DNA of 64,000 bases from Pelobacter seleniigenes DSM 18267 (GTDB lineage: Bacteria > Desulfobacterota > Desulfuromonadia > Desulfuromonadales > Geopsychrobacteraceae): the NCBI RefSeq assembly GCF_000711225.1, contig NZ_JOMG01000002.1, positions 1,810,501 through 1,874,500 of the forward strand, in the 5' to 3' direction. Made by a program: the position numbers and the translations under genes. This document shows positions 51,123-59,395 of the stretch, in pieces. Below the pieces are notes generated by a model, which had not been told where the DNA came from, searched no databases, and worked only from the letters and a program-made list of their open reading frames with translations. The stretch's first letter is position 1, and every line of letters starts with the position of its first letter.

Positions 51123-52130
51123 ATGTCAGGTGCACGTCTATTCTTTCTTGCCGCTCTTTTTGTCAGCTTCTCTTTTCCTGGGGCATTGCATGCTGAAGGT
51201 TTTCCCGGGAAAGCCCTCCAGGGAGTGATCATGTGGGGAGCTGGTGGAGCTATGGACAATGTCTCAAGGGCAGTAACCCCTAATGTCGAACCCAATTTGG
51301 GAACAGAAGTTGTTCTAGTAAATAAGCCTGGTGGAACAGGGGCAATAGCAACTCAGTTTGTGTTCAGTAGCAGGTCAGATGGCTACACTCTTCTCTATGG
51401 TGCTGAAAACCCTCAACTCTACGGTGTTTTGGGCTTGTCGAAGCTTGACTACAAAGATTTTTTTCCTGTGAATATTCTGGCACGGGGTCTCACTGTAATC
51501 CTGGTAAGAAATGATAGCCCATGGAAAAATCTCAAAGATCTCGTCAACGATGCGTTAGCTAACCCAAGCAAAATTAAAATGGGTGCAACTGGTCCTGGTG
51601 GTGTTCCGTATGTTGTTGGAAAACTTATTGATACCGTTACCGGCATAAAAACCTTATCTGTACCATTTAAGGGTGAGGGCCCCGGAATTACAGCCCTCTT
51701 AGGAGGTCATGTCGATTTTATTCCGACTGGTCTTGCCGCAGCCAGCGAGCATATTCGTTCTGGTCGCGTTCGAGCTATAGCCGTAGTCGACTCATCCCCC
51801 CTCACTTTGGGGGATAACGTCATCCCGGCCATTACTGATGATTTTGAAGCATTTAAAAAATACGTTCCTTGGGGGCCTTTTTACGGGGTTTTCTGTAAAA
51901 AGGATGTCCCTGAGGCTGCTAAAAAGATCTTGGTTGATGCTTTTAAAAAGGGAGCTGAGTCTGATCGGTTTAAAGAGTTCTTAAAAGCAAATCAATTGGT
52001 TTTGATGAATATAAATGGTGACGAAGCGAGTGAATATGCCAAGAGATGGCAGTCAGTTACAACTTGGTTGCTGCATGATGCCGGTGCTACCAAGATTTCG
52101 CCTGCTGAACTTGGTATTCCTAAGCCCTAA
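51123..52130 (+). CDS. Tripartite tricarboxylate transporter substrate-binding protein (TctC/Bug family)
   Basis: The 335-residue periplasmic protein has a signal peptide (hydrophobic to about residue 23, LHAEG cleavage). Family landmarks are FPGKALQGVIMWGAGGAMDNVSRAV at the start of the mature part and KIKMGATGPGGVPYVVGKLI in the middle. It captures a carboxylate solute for the TctAB permease; the particular ligand cannot be told. A strong RBS AGGAGGA precedes the ATG. A terminator hairpin separates it from tctB. Confidence 0.93.
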   Translation: MSGARLFFLAALFVSFSFPGALHAEGFPGKALQGVIMWGAGGAMDNVSRAVTPNVEPNLGTEVVLVNKPGGTGAIATQFVFSSRSDGYTLLYGAENPQLYGVLGLSKLDYKDFFPVNILARGLTVILVRNDSPWKNLKDLVNDALANPSKIKMGATGPGGVPYVVGKLIDTVTGIKTLSVPFKGEGPGITALLGGHVDFIPTGLAAASEHIRSGRVRAIAVVDSSPLTLGDNVIPAITDDFEAFKKYVPWGPFYGVFCKKDVPEAAKKILVDAFKKGAESDRFKEFLKANQLVLMNINGDEASEYAKRWQSVTTWLLHDAGATKISPAELGIPKP

Positions 52131-52144
52131 TTCAAGTGAACCTC

Positions 52145-52184
52145 AAAGGCATCGTTTTTATTTTTAAAGCGATGCCTTTTTTTA
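52145..52184 (+). terminator. Intra-operon terminator between tctC and tctB
   Basis: A perfect ten-base stem AAAGGCATCG/CGATGCCTTT with a 15-base AT loop is followed by further T. It lies 14 bases after tctC and before tctB, so it likely lowers expression of the membrane subunits relative to the binding protein. Confidence 0.85.
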
Positions 52185-52202
52185 TGAAGAGGCCAAAGCA
52201 AA

Positions 52203-52676
52203 ATGAATCATGAAAAAGGTAAGAAGCTTCGTGCTGGCGAGCTTTATTTCGATTACTTAGTTCTTGCTTTTAGTATTTTTCTTTTAATCGTTGCTTATCA
52301 AATTTCAGGATTTGCTATCAGTGGTCCCGGAACATTTCCAATGGCATCTACGGCAGTTATGGTCTTTTCAATGCTATTTGTCATTTTAGGAAATCGCAAA
52401 TTAGAACGTGAAGTCAAAGATGGTTTCTTTAGTGAGTGTCGCCAAGCAATTCGCGAGGTTTTTACCCCGACTTTTTTCATTTATACTCTCATTGCAATTG
52501 CATATGTTGTCTTAATTCAGCCCTTGCATTTTTTGCCAGCATCATTCCTATTCCTGATTTCATCTATGATTTTCCTAAAAGGAAGCAGTCCAATTAAAGC
52601 GATATTAATATCAACGGGAACGTTGGCAGTTATTTATATCATTTTTCTATATTTCTTTAAAGTTCTTCTCCCATAA
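52203..52676 (+). CDS. Tripartite tricarboxylate transporter small membrane subunit (TctB)
   Basis: This is a 157-residue protein with four predicted membrane helices (about residues 17-33, 45-62, 88-118 and 130-155), matching the TctB layout. It partners the large TctA subunit. It lies between tctC and tctA, with AGAGG as ribosome site. Confidence 0.88.
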   Translation: MNHEKGKKLRAGELYFDYLVLAFSIFLLIVAYQISGFAISGPGTFPMASTAVMVFSMLFVILGNRKLEREVKDGFFSECRQAIREVFTPTFFIYTLIAIAYVVLIQPLHFLPASFLFLISSMIFLKGSSPIKAILISTGTLAVIYIIFLYFFKVLLP

Positions 52677-52692
52677 ATAACAGAGGAAAATT

Positions 52693-54204
52693 ATGACTGG
52701 ATCAGCTATTTCTTACTTTTTTATGGGTTGGACTGATATCTCATTACTTTCATTGACTGCTCTTGGCACTTTTGCTGGGATTTATATCGGTGCAATTCCT
52801 GGACTGTCAGTAACCATGGCAGTTTCTATCTTGATTTCCTTTACTTTCTCATGGGATGTCAATTCCGCCTTGGCATTGATGGTGGGAGTTTATATGGGTG
52901 GAGTGTACGGCGGTTCGCGCTCTGCTATTTTACTTAACATTCCTGGGGCTCCTTCCTCTATTTCAACAAGCTTTGACGGTTTTCCTCTGGCCCAGCGAGG
53001 TGAAGCTGGGCAGGCCATTGGGATCAGTACTATCATCTCTGGAATTGGTGGTTTTATAGGTATTGTCGTACTGGCAATAGCTGCTCCCGCTGTTGCTGAA
53101 TTCGCACTCAAATTTGCTCCTCGTGATTATCTGCTGCTGGCACTAATGGGGTTGCTTCTCGTTGGTAGTCTTTCTGGAGAATCAATGGCCAAAGGTATTT
53201 TTGCAGGAGCATTGGGTGTAACTTTGGGAATGGTGGGGATGGACCCTATGACCGCCGAGGGCCGTTTCACTTTCGGTTCCGTAGAACTCCTTGGGGGCAT
53301 CCATTTTGTCATTGCAATGATTGGACTGTTTGGTTTAGCTGAAGCACTTTTTCAACTCCACTCGCTTAATTTAAAGCCGATCAAACAGGATGTCTCAAAG
53401 ATCATTCCTTCTTGGGATGTCATCTTGAAATACTTGCCTCTGTCTATTCGGACTTCTCTCATTGGCGTTATTATCGGCGCGTTGCCTGGTACAGGTGGTG
53501 ATATTGCTTCACTGATGGCATATGACCATGCCAAACGTTCAACTAAAAATCCATCCCGTCCATTTGGTGAAGGTGCTTATGAAGGACTTATTGCTCCAGA
53601 GTCAGCTAATAATGCTGCCGTAGGCGGTGCCTATATCCCAATGCTGACCTTGGGAATCCCAGGAGACGCGGTTACTGCTGTTTTTATCGGGGCATTATTT
53701 ATTCACGGCCTAAAACCTGGGCCAATGCTCATGATCGATTCGCCCTATATGTTTTGGTTTATGGTAGGAAATCTTGTTCTGGCAAACATATTTATGGTCC
53801 TTTTCGGTCTTACGGGCATCAAGATTTTTGCCAAACTGGTCGAGATCAAAAAAGGAGTTCTCATTCCCTGTATTATCGTTTTGTCAGTTGTGGGCACATA
53901 TTCGATTAATAACAACATGATAGATGTTTATTGGATGTTGGCTTTTGGAGTCGCGGGTTACTTGATGAAAATGTTCGGGTATCAGGTTGCTCCTGTGATA
54001 TTAGGAATAATTCTTGGTCCATTAATGGACAATTCTTATCGCCAAGCAATGTTATCTGTAAATAATAATGTTGGGTCTTTCTTCTGGGATCTTGTGAGTA
54101 ATCCATTGACATGCATATTGACTCTAGTAGTTATATTTATGATTATCAGCAACACATCTATTTGGAGAATAATCAAGAGACAAGTTCGTCAGGCTAAAGG
54201 TTAA
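52693..54204 (+). CDS. Tripartite tricarboxylate transporter large permease (TctA)
   Basis: This is a 503-residue membrane protein with about 12 helices. TctA signature segments include GIYIGAIPGLSVTMAVSILISF near the N-terminus, the YGGSRSAILLNIPGAPSS loop and the later GALPGTGGDIASLMAY repeat of the same motif, reflecting the internal duplication of the family. It is driven by an ion gradient with TctB and TctC. It starts 16 bases after tctB behind AGAGGAAAA. Confidence 0.93.
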   Translation: MTGSAISYFFMGWTDISLLSLTALGTFAGIYIGAIPGLSVTMAVSILISFTFSWDVNSALALMVGVYMGGVYGGSRSAILLNIPGAPSSISTSFDGFPLAQRGEAGQAIGISTIISGIGGFIGIVVLAIAAPAVAEFALKFAPRDYLLLALMGLLLVGSLSGESMAKGIFAGALGVTLGMVGMDPMTAEGRFTFGSVELLGGIHFVIAMIGLFGLAEALFQLHSLNLKPIKQDVSKIIPSWDVILKYLPLSIRTSLIGVIIGALPGTGGDIASLMAYDHAKRSTKNPSRPFGEGAYEGLIAPESANNAAVGGAYIPMLTLGIPGDAVTAVFIGALFIHGLKPGPMLMIDSPYMFWFMVGNLVLANIFMVLFGLTGIKIFAKLVEIKKGVLIPCIIVLSVVGTYSINNNMIDVYWMLAFGVAGYLMKMFGYQVAPVILGIILGPLMDNSYRQAMLSVNNNVGSFFWDLVSNPLTCILTLVVIFMIISNTSIWRIIKRQVRQAKG

Positions 54205-54278
54205 TTCATCTTACGTTGATGAGAAAATAATTACTTCTTCTTTTGGCCTGCGGAACGAAGGCCTAAGGACTGGTTGTC

Positions 54279-55325
54279 ATGAAACAGGTACAACTAGGCA
54301 TTATTGGTGGAGGCTGGATTTCGTCAAAACATATTGACGCGGCCAAAAAAATTAGTAATGGAGAACTGGTTGCCCTTTGTGACGTCGATGGATCACGTAA
54401 AATTGTGGCGGAGAAATTAGGGATTCCTTTCTTCTCGGACTACAGGGAAATGTTGGCACAAGCGGATCTTGATGGAGCGATAGACGCCACCCCTAATCAC
54501 CTTCATGTTGCTATTGGAAGCGAATGTGCCAAACGCGGTATTCACATTTTAACCGAAAAACCTGTGACGACTACCCTTAAAGAGGGCAAGGAATTTGTAA
54601 AGATCATCAAACAGAGTGGCATCCGTTCACTGGTGGGGCATCATAGACGCCATTTTCCTTTAGTGAGAAGGGCACGGGAAATCGTAAGAGGAGGAGAGCT
54701 GGGAGAATTAGTTGGAATTTCAATTGTTTGGGCTTTAATGAAGGGGGATGATTATTTTATTCCCGAATGGCACTCATTGCCAGGAGGGGGGCCCGTTATG
54801 TGTAATCTAATTCATGAAATTGACAACCTGCGATATCTCTGTGGGAATGTTGCTGAGCTGACTGCAAAAACCAAACGCCTAGTTCGCACAGGAATGGTTG
54901 AGGATACCATCTCGATGAGCTTCGAAATGACAAGTGGGGCTCTCGGCACAGCCTTTGTTTCTGATACAACGCCATCTCCCTGGTCTTATGAACTTACCTC
55001 TGGAGAAAATCCCGAATTTTTCAAAACAGATCAAAATTGCTATCAATTTTTGGGCTCACAGGCTTCATTGTCTTTTCCCAGTTTGCAACTTTGGAGCCAT
55101 GCTCATGGAAGTACTAAGGGTTGGTGGGAGCCGCTCATGGCCCGTTCTGAGAATGTTCCTTATGTTTCTCCTTTTGTCGCTCAGCTTGAGCATTTCTGCA
55201 AAGTCATCCAAAGACAGGAAGAACCGGTTATAGATGCTGAAGATGCGCTACTGACATTGGCCGTTCTGAAATCTAGTGAGACGGGTCGGGCAGTGCGTCC
55301 TGACGAACTTTTGGCAGCAAGTTAA
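54279..55325 (+). CDS. Gfo/Idh/MocA-family oxidoreductase
   Basis: This is a 348-residue NAD(P)-dependent sugar/cyclitol-type dehydrogenase. The Rossmann start is LGIIGGGWISSKHIDAAKK, the conserved EKPVTTTLKEG lies near residue 94, and the GGGPVMCNLIHEIDNLRYL segment carries the catalytic His. It follows the tct transporter on the same strand with a 74-base gap, so it may act on the imported compound or a derivative. The substrate is unknown. Confidence 0.9.
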   Translation: MKQVQLGIIGGGWISSKHIDAAKKISNGELVALCDVDGSRKIVAEKLGIPFFSDYREMLAQADLDGAIDATPNHLHVAIGSECAKRGIHILTEKPVTTTLKEGKEFVKIIKQSGIRSLVGHHRRHFPLVRRAREIVRGGELGELVGISIVWALMKGDDYFIPEWHSLPGGGPVMCNLIHEIDNLRYLCGNVAELTAKTKRLVRTGMVEDTISMSFEMTSGALGTAFVSDTTPSPWSYELTSGENPEFFKTDQNCYQFLGSQASLSFPSLQLWSHAHGSTKGWWEPLMARSENVPYVSPFVAQLEHFCKVIQRQEEPVIDAEDALLTLAVLKSSETGRAVRPDELLAAS

Positions 55326-55414
55326 ACGATTGCTGACTTCAAAATCGCTCTAAATAATTGTCTAATCGAATTGGACTACGCGCTCTGACCTCTATCCCGT
55401 AAATAGGCTTCAGG

Positions 55415-55516
55415 TCTACCCTTGGCTTTTAAAGAATTGATGGCACCTTGCCCATACCTCCATCCCTTTGCCCATGACATATCCCGGAGCCTGGTATCGT
55501 GCGATGAACCGAGCCG
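55415..55516 (+). repeat. Intergenic repeat family B, copy at 3' ends of convergent genes
   Basis: CTTGGCTTTTA, ATGACATATCCCGGAGCCTGG and ATCGTGCGATGAACCGAGCC align in order with the copy at 59226-59326 (CCTGGCTTTTA, ATGACATGCCCCTGGGCCTGG, ATCATGTGATGAACCGCGCC). It lies between the Gfo/Idh stop and the convergent aminotransferase. No hairpin as strong as in the 59 kb copy is seen. Confidence 0.6.
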
Positions 55517-55577
55517 TTGTCAGGACACCATCTTTCTAGATGAAGATCATTCTTACCTTTTTCAGGGGGTTTGTTCT

Positions 55578-56435
55578 TTAGAGATTTTTTTGCGCTGTAT
55601 TGATGTAAATATCTCTCAACTTTAGAGTGAATCTGCCCGGCTTTCCATCAGCGATGGGCTTGCCATCAATTTCCACAACGGGCCATACAAAGGTTGTTGC
55701 TGAACTGATGAAAGCTTCTTTTGCTGCGTACGCTTCCTCAATAGAGAATGGACGTTCTTCAATTTCAATGCCGGTGTCTCTTGAGAGTTTCATCAATGAG
55801 TCACGTGTAATACCGCTCAGGATATCTTGACTCAAAGGGCGAGTAACCAATTTGCCTTCCTGGGTAATGATGTAGGCATTACTCGATCCACCTTCAGTAA
55901 CAAAGCCATCTTCAATCAGCCAAACGTCATCAGCGCCAGCAGCGTGGGCAGCATGCTTCGCCAGGCAGGCCGGTAACAAACCGCTGGTTTTAATGTCGCG
56001 ACGGCGCCAGCGAATATCCTCATAAGAGATGACCTTGATCCCTGTCTTCTTTTTGGGGGTGTTAACGATCTTTCTGGTTTGTGTAAAAAGAACTAATGTC
56101 GGTTCAATCTCTTCAGAATAATCAAAGTCCCTGTCACTTTCAGCACCACGCGACAGCTGAACATAGATGCTTCCTTCTGCAAGATTATTTTTTTCAATTA
56201 GCGACTCTTGAATTGCCGTGAGTGCTTCGCTAGTCATCGGCAGTTTGATTCCCAGCTCTTTCGCTGAGTGCTCCAACCTTGCCAAATGCCCCTCATTATC
56301 AATTAATTGACCGTCTAGCACGGCCGTGACTTCATACACCGCATCGGCAAAAAGAAAGCCCCGGTCGAAAATTGATATCTTTGCTTCGGTTTCAGGGATA
56401 TATGCTCCATTTAAGTAAACGATACGTTCCATCAT
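55578..56435 (-). CDS. Class IV aminotransferase, D-amino-acid-transaminase-like
   Basis: This is a 285-residue PLP enzyme of the BCAT/DAAT fold type IV. SIFDRGFLFADAVYEV near the N-terminus is the D-amino-acid transaminase-type start, the PLP lysine is in RRDIKTSGLLP, and EGGSSNAYII is the phosphate-binding segment. It interconverts D-amino acids and 2-oxoacids, or may act on related amino acids. ATG 56435 is preferred since GAAGG is six bases upstream, whereas it abuts the ATG at 56441. It is convergent with the Gfo/Idh gene. Confidence 0.88.
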   Translation of the reverse strand: MMERIVYLNGAYIPETEAKISIFDRGFLFADAVYEVTAVLDGQLIDNEGHLARLEHSAKELGIKLPMTSEALTAIQESLIEKNNLAEGSIYVQLSRGAESDRDFDYSEEIEPTLVLFTQTRKIVNTPKKKTGIKVISYEDIRWRRRDIKTSGLLPACLAKHAAHAAGADDVWLIEDGFVTEGGSSNAYIITQEGKLVTRPLSQDILSGITRDSLMKLSRDTGIEIEERPFSIEEAYAAKEAFISSATTFVWPVVEIDGKPIADGKPGRFTLKLRDIYINTAQKNL

Positions 56436-56441
56436 AAACAT

Positions 56442-57068
56442 CCTTCATTTTGTTCCGTGGTTGGTGGCAGCAATAAGGGAGAAAGCCTGCATGGTTGTGC
56501 CGTCAATGTGATGGCCGGATCGGTGCAGCCGAGCCGAGGGGTTTGCTAATATGTCTCATTCGGTTTTCTGTCGTCCAGGCACGAATGGAGCGTCGCTTGT
56601 TAAAAAGATCCCCATTACCGGTCATCAAGATTTCGCTGTCCAAACTAATCTTGGAGTCTGGCCTGGTCAAGCATTTGCAGCAACCGGGAAAAAGAATATC
56701 TTAGCCCTGGAAAAGAGTGGATAGTCTGATAATGTGGATCAGAATTCGCCTCATTGCCGTAAGAGTCACCCAATTTTTAAAAATTTCTTCCTGAAAAATA
56801 TCGGAAACAGACTCTTCGTCCTATTTGGCAAGACCAAGGTTAATAGTCTTTGACAGCATGCAGCCCTGACCTGGGTTCATCGATTTGGGACCACTGTGAG
56901 GAAAAGTGTCGAAAAACAGAAAAAAGTCAGAACGCAGGGGTATAAGAGAAGAGAGCCTATCAAGTGGACGAAAAATTCGAGCGACTAAATTTGAAAATAT
57001 CCGGCAGTGGCCGAAATCTTACGCTGCCGGTGTTTATCTAATTCCGTAATACACTTGAAAGCAAATAT
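56442..57068. other. 627-base gap with no firmly supported gene
   Basis: No open frame here has a recognisable product. A 57-codon frame from ATG 56551 to stop 56724 with GAGGGG upstream is listed separately as tentative. A hairpin CCGGCAG/CTGCCGG lies at 57001-57030, enclosing GCCGAAATCTTACG; a similar GCCAAAATCTTACG occurs at 58577-58590 after another gene. The rest shows nothing I can name. Confidence 0.5.
56551..56724 (+). CDS. Possible small protein, 57 residues
   Basis: A short open frame with ATG at 56551, GAGGGG about ten bases upstream and stop TAG at 56722-56724. The sequence has a natural-looking composition (PITGHQDFAVQTNLGVWPGQ followed by AFAATGKKNIL), more protein-like than the overlapping 69-codon frame, but no family is recognised. 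It could be the remnant of a larger gene. Confidence 0.25.
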   Translation: MSHSVFCRPGTNGASLVKKIPITGHQDFAVQTNLGVWPGQAFAATGKKNILALEKSG

Positions 57069-57446
57069 ATGTTCCAACAGCAAACCATATACATAAAAGT
57101 GTCTATCAATAGATTTGATCTTCGGCATATTGAATCTGGGAAAATAATTTCAATTTTAGCAGTTGAGCCATTTACGACAGAACGCCTTCTGATTGGCCAG
57201 TTCCATTCGGCGGAGAAAGCTCTTAACGATGGAATAAAACAAATCACAGGTCATCGGTTAATGGCATCAAAACCAAGAGTGCTCATACAGCCCAGGGAAA
57301 AAATTGAGGGTGGTTTATCTGAAGTTGAAGAAAGAGTTCTGCTGGAAGTGGCAACAGCTGCAGGGGCAAAAGAAGTAAAAGTGTGGGTTGGTCATGAACT
57401 GTCAGACCATGAAGTGATAGAAAAGATAAAAAAGCCAAATGGATGA
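57069..57446 (+). CDS. Small actin-like (MreB-type N-terminal) domain protein
   Basis: The 125-residue protein begins IYIKVSINRFDLRHIESGKI, like the start of an actin-fold ATPase lobe, and later has RVLIQPREKIEGGLSEVEER followed by VLLEVATAAGAKEVKVW, a pattern shared with MreB (ERRAIRESALGAGAREV). It is far shorter than the about 340-residue MreB and lacks the second lobe. Similar short MreB-like proteins exist in proteobacteria, so it is probably an intact stand-alone family and not a fragment. Function is unknown. Confidence 0.55.
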   Translation: MFQQQTIYIKVSINRFDLRHIESGKIISILAVEPFTTERLLIGQFHSAEKALNDGIKQITGHRLMASKPRVLIQPREKIEGGLSEVEERVLLEVATAAGAKEVKVWVGHELSDHEVIEKIKKPNG

Positions 57447-57476
57447 AGCAAGATTGGGTGATTATTGTAAGGATGC

Positions 57477-57617
57477 TGTCAATCTGCGGGTTTTCTTGTG
57501 CGGCGTAAAGGACTACGCCTCCGCGCAACCCCTTGATTTCGTTGTCACAACGAAAAATTGCTCGTTTCCAATCTGAAAACTTAGCCGTTGCCCTTCGGAG
57601 TTTCCGGATGACAACTA
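57477..57617 (+). repeat. Dispersed intergenic repeat, family A, copy 2
   Basis: This stretch matches the reverse complement of 16983-17122 almost throughout: TGTCAATCTGCGG at the left, CTTGTGCGGCGTAAAG and ACTACGCCTCCG in the centre, and TCCGGATGACAACTA at the right. The central GGCGTA/TACGCC can fold. It lies just after the actin-like gene. The two copies are about 40 kb apart in opposite orientation. Confidence 0.85.
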
Positions 57618-57830
57618 GCTAGCAGGTTGAGTCTTCGAGTGGGATGAAATCGAAGAGGCTCCGGATCAGAAAATTAAAGCGGACGGAGAATAGCTGCGCT
57701 GATATTCGTAACCATGTGATAGGGGGATAACGGCATTCGGGGACCTAAGAAAGTCAAATCCCGAAGCTGATTTTTTTCAACATTGGGACATCGGTTTTTT
57801 TGCGTCCAAGGCAAAGTAAAGGATGGGGCA

Positions 57831-58562
57831 ATGGCAGGATCATTAGTAGCAATAGCATTTTTTATCCTTCTTGTATTTTTGTGTGTAAAAGGCGTCATGT
57901 GGGGTGCGTCCTTCTTGGTGCTCGTGCAAGGGACTGTTTCGTGCCTTGTTATCTCACTGATCATCCTTTTTGCCCTTCCGGAAGGAAGCCAAGTGGTTGG
58001 ACCGAATATTCCCTATCTGCCGATCAGTGTTTCCGCGGTCATTCTGGTCTCGGCTGTACTGTCAATCGTTATTGCCCAAAGAAACAGAAAAGAAGCTACT
58101 GGAAATAATCACAAGGCAGGTATTGCTGTTTTGACGGTTGGGGTTGTTCTTTGGATTATTGGTTTTCTTGCGTTTTGTTTGTTCGTGTTTGGTAACCTTG
58201 AAGGGGGGCCGGACTCCAAAGCTGCTGCCCTATCTTTTTCAGCTTTAACTTATGCAGGCTCAATCTCGCTGTTCCTTGCAACAACATATGAATCAGTCAG
58301 GTTTCCCAATATTTATCGCTGGATCATATTTTGGGCTTCAAACTTGATGTTTTCGGCAATTTTTATATGTAGCATGATTTTTCTTTTTGCCTTTCCAGGT
58401 GTTCAACCGACAACACACTCTTTCTGGGCTGCGATAAATTCAATTAACTATGTCCCCGTTGCACTGTTATACATAGCCATCAATCATCGTTTTGTGAAGA
58501 AAAAGCTGATCAGTCAGCCAAGCCTCCGGGGGGAAGACACGGCTGCTTTTAAATTTGAGTAA
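57831..58562 (+). CDS. Hypothetical integral membrane protein
   Basis: The 243-residue product has about seven hydrophobic helices (for example LVAIAFFILLVFLCV, ISVSAVILVSAVLSIVIA, AGIAVLTVGVVLWIIGFLAF, WASNLMFSAIFICSMIFLFA). No family is recognised. ATG 57831 is chosen for its AAGGA about eight bases upstream; the frame is open 48 bases further but with a hydrophilic leader unlike a membrane-protein start. Confidence 0.6.
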   Translation: MAGSLVAIAFFILLVFLCVKGVMWGASFLVLVQGTVSCLVISLIILFALPEGSQVVGPNIPYLPISVSAVILVSAVLSIVIAQRNRKEATGNNHKAGIAVLTVGVVLWIIGFLAFCLFVFGNLEGGPDSKAAALSFSALTYAGSISLFLATTYESVRFPNIYRWIIFWASNLMFSAIFICSMIFLFAFPGVQPTTHSFWAAINSINYVPVALLYIAINHRFVKKKLISQPSLRGEDTAAFKFE

Positions 58563-58722
58563 TAGTCGTGGGATGCCAAAATCTTACGCCGTCGCTTGCA
58601 ACGTGAGGTCTTAATCTGAAGTTTTAGAATTTTTATTGAGCTGTGACTTTTTTTATAGGTTTGTCGGGAAGTCATACCCTGTTGGAAATTAGCCATTCAT
58701 ATCAATCACGGAGGGTGCCACC

Positions 58723-59208
58723 ATGTACAAGTCCAAACGTTTTATTATCGCAGTTTTGCTCATTGTCAGTTTCTCTTCCGTTCCGGCGTTCAGTGCGGAG
58801 TTAGAGCATGTCGTTGGGGCTGGAATAGGTCTTCCTTATGGGGGCTTTGGGGTGAATTATGAGTTGGGTGTTTGTGATTACTTTGCCCCGGTTTTGGGGG
58901 TCGGTCTTCTCCCGGACAACATCGGCTGGAATGTCGGTGCCAGGTTGTACTACCCCGGTCGGGATGCAAAGTTCAGGGCTCGTCTTACTGCACTTTACGG
59001 CACGAATACTCTTGTTGAACACAAACATTCCAATGACGATTATGACACCGAAACAGGCATGTCCGGCGGCGTTGGGCTCAACTGGCGATTTGCGCAACAT
59101 TGGGCCCTTGATGCAGATCTTTTTGTTGTGGAGAATGATGTTCCTGATGGTTATGAACAAGAAGGGTCTGATGTCAAAATAGCGCTCGGATGCAGTTTTC
59201 GTTGGTAG
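58723..59208 (+). CDS. Hypothetical outer-membrane beta-barrel protein
   Basis: The 161-residue protein has a signal peptide cleaved near AFSAE (residue 25), alternating hydrophobic strands (GAGIGLPYGGFGVNYELGV, GWNVGARLYYPG, SGGVGLNWRF) and a terminal CSFRW, the C-terminal aromatic typical of outer-membrane barrels. GGAGG precedes the ATG. The specific function is not recognised. Confidence 0.65.
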   Translation: MYKSKRFIIAVLLIVSFSSVPAFSAELEHVVGAGIGLPYGGFGVNYELGVCDYFAPVLGVGLLPDNIGWNVGARLYYPGRDAKFRARLTALYGTNTLVEHKHSNDDYDTETGMSGGVGLNWRFAQHWALDADLFVVENDVPDGYEQEGSDVKIALGCSFRW

Positions 59209-59225
59209 ATAATAAATAGGGGATA

Positions 59226-59326
59226 AGCCTGCTCCTGGCTTTTATGTGATTGGCATTTTCCTCATATTTCCAGGCTTTTATGAATGACATGCCCCTGGGC
59301 CTGGAATCATGTGATGAACCGCGCCA
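59226..59326 (+). repeat. Intergenic repeat family B, copy between convergent genes
   Basis: GCCTGCTCCTGGCTTTTATG, ATTGGCATTTTCCTCATATT, TCCAGGCTTTTATGAATGACA and ATGAACCGCGCC recur with substitutions at 63838-63952 and in part at 55415-55516. It ends where a long hairpin (59323-59386) begins. It lies at the 3' end of the beta-barrel gene. Confidence 0.65.
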
Positions 59327-59386
59327 GCACTCTTTTCGACTGGCAAGGTCTATGAAAGACCCTGGTCAGCAGAAAAGAGCGCTGGC
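59323..59386. terminator. Long hairpin between convergent genes (bidirectional terminator candidate)
   Basis: GCCAGCACTCTTTTC pairs with GAAAAGAGCGCTGGC (14 of 15 pairs), with an inner GGTCT/AGACC stem in the loop. It is placed between the ends of the beta-barrel gene and the convergent aldo/keto reductase. The short A/T tracts inside the stem, not after it, make the termination role likely but unproven. Confidence 0.6.
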
Positions 59387-59395
59387 ATAGCAAAT

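Noticed and set aside
56495-56704. 69-codon open frame in the 56-57 kb gap
   Set aside because: No ribosome site and an unlikely composition; a different frame (56551-56724) is more protein-like, though it too is only tentative.
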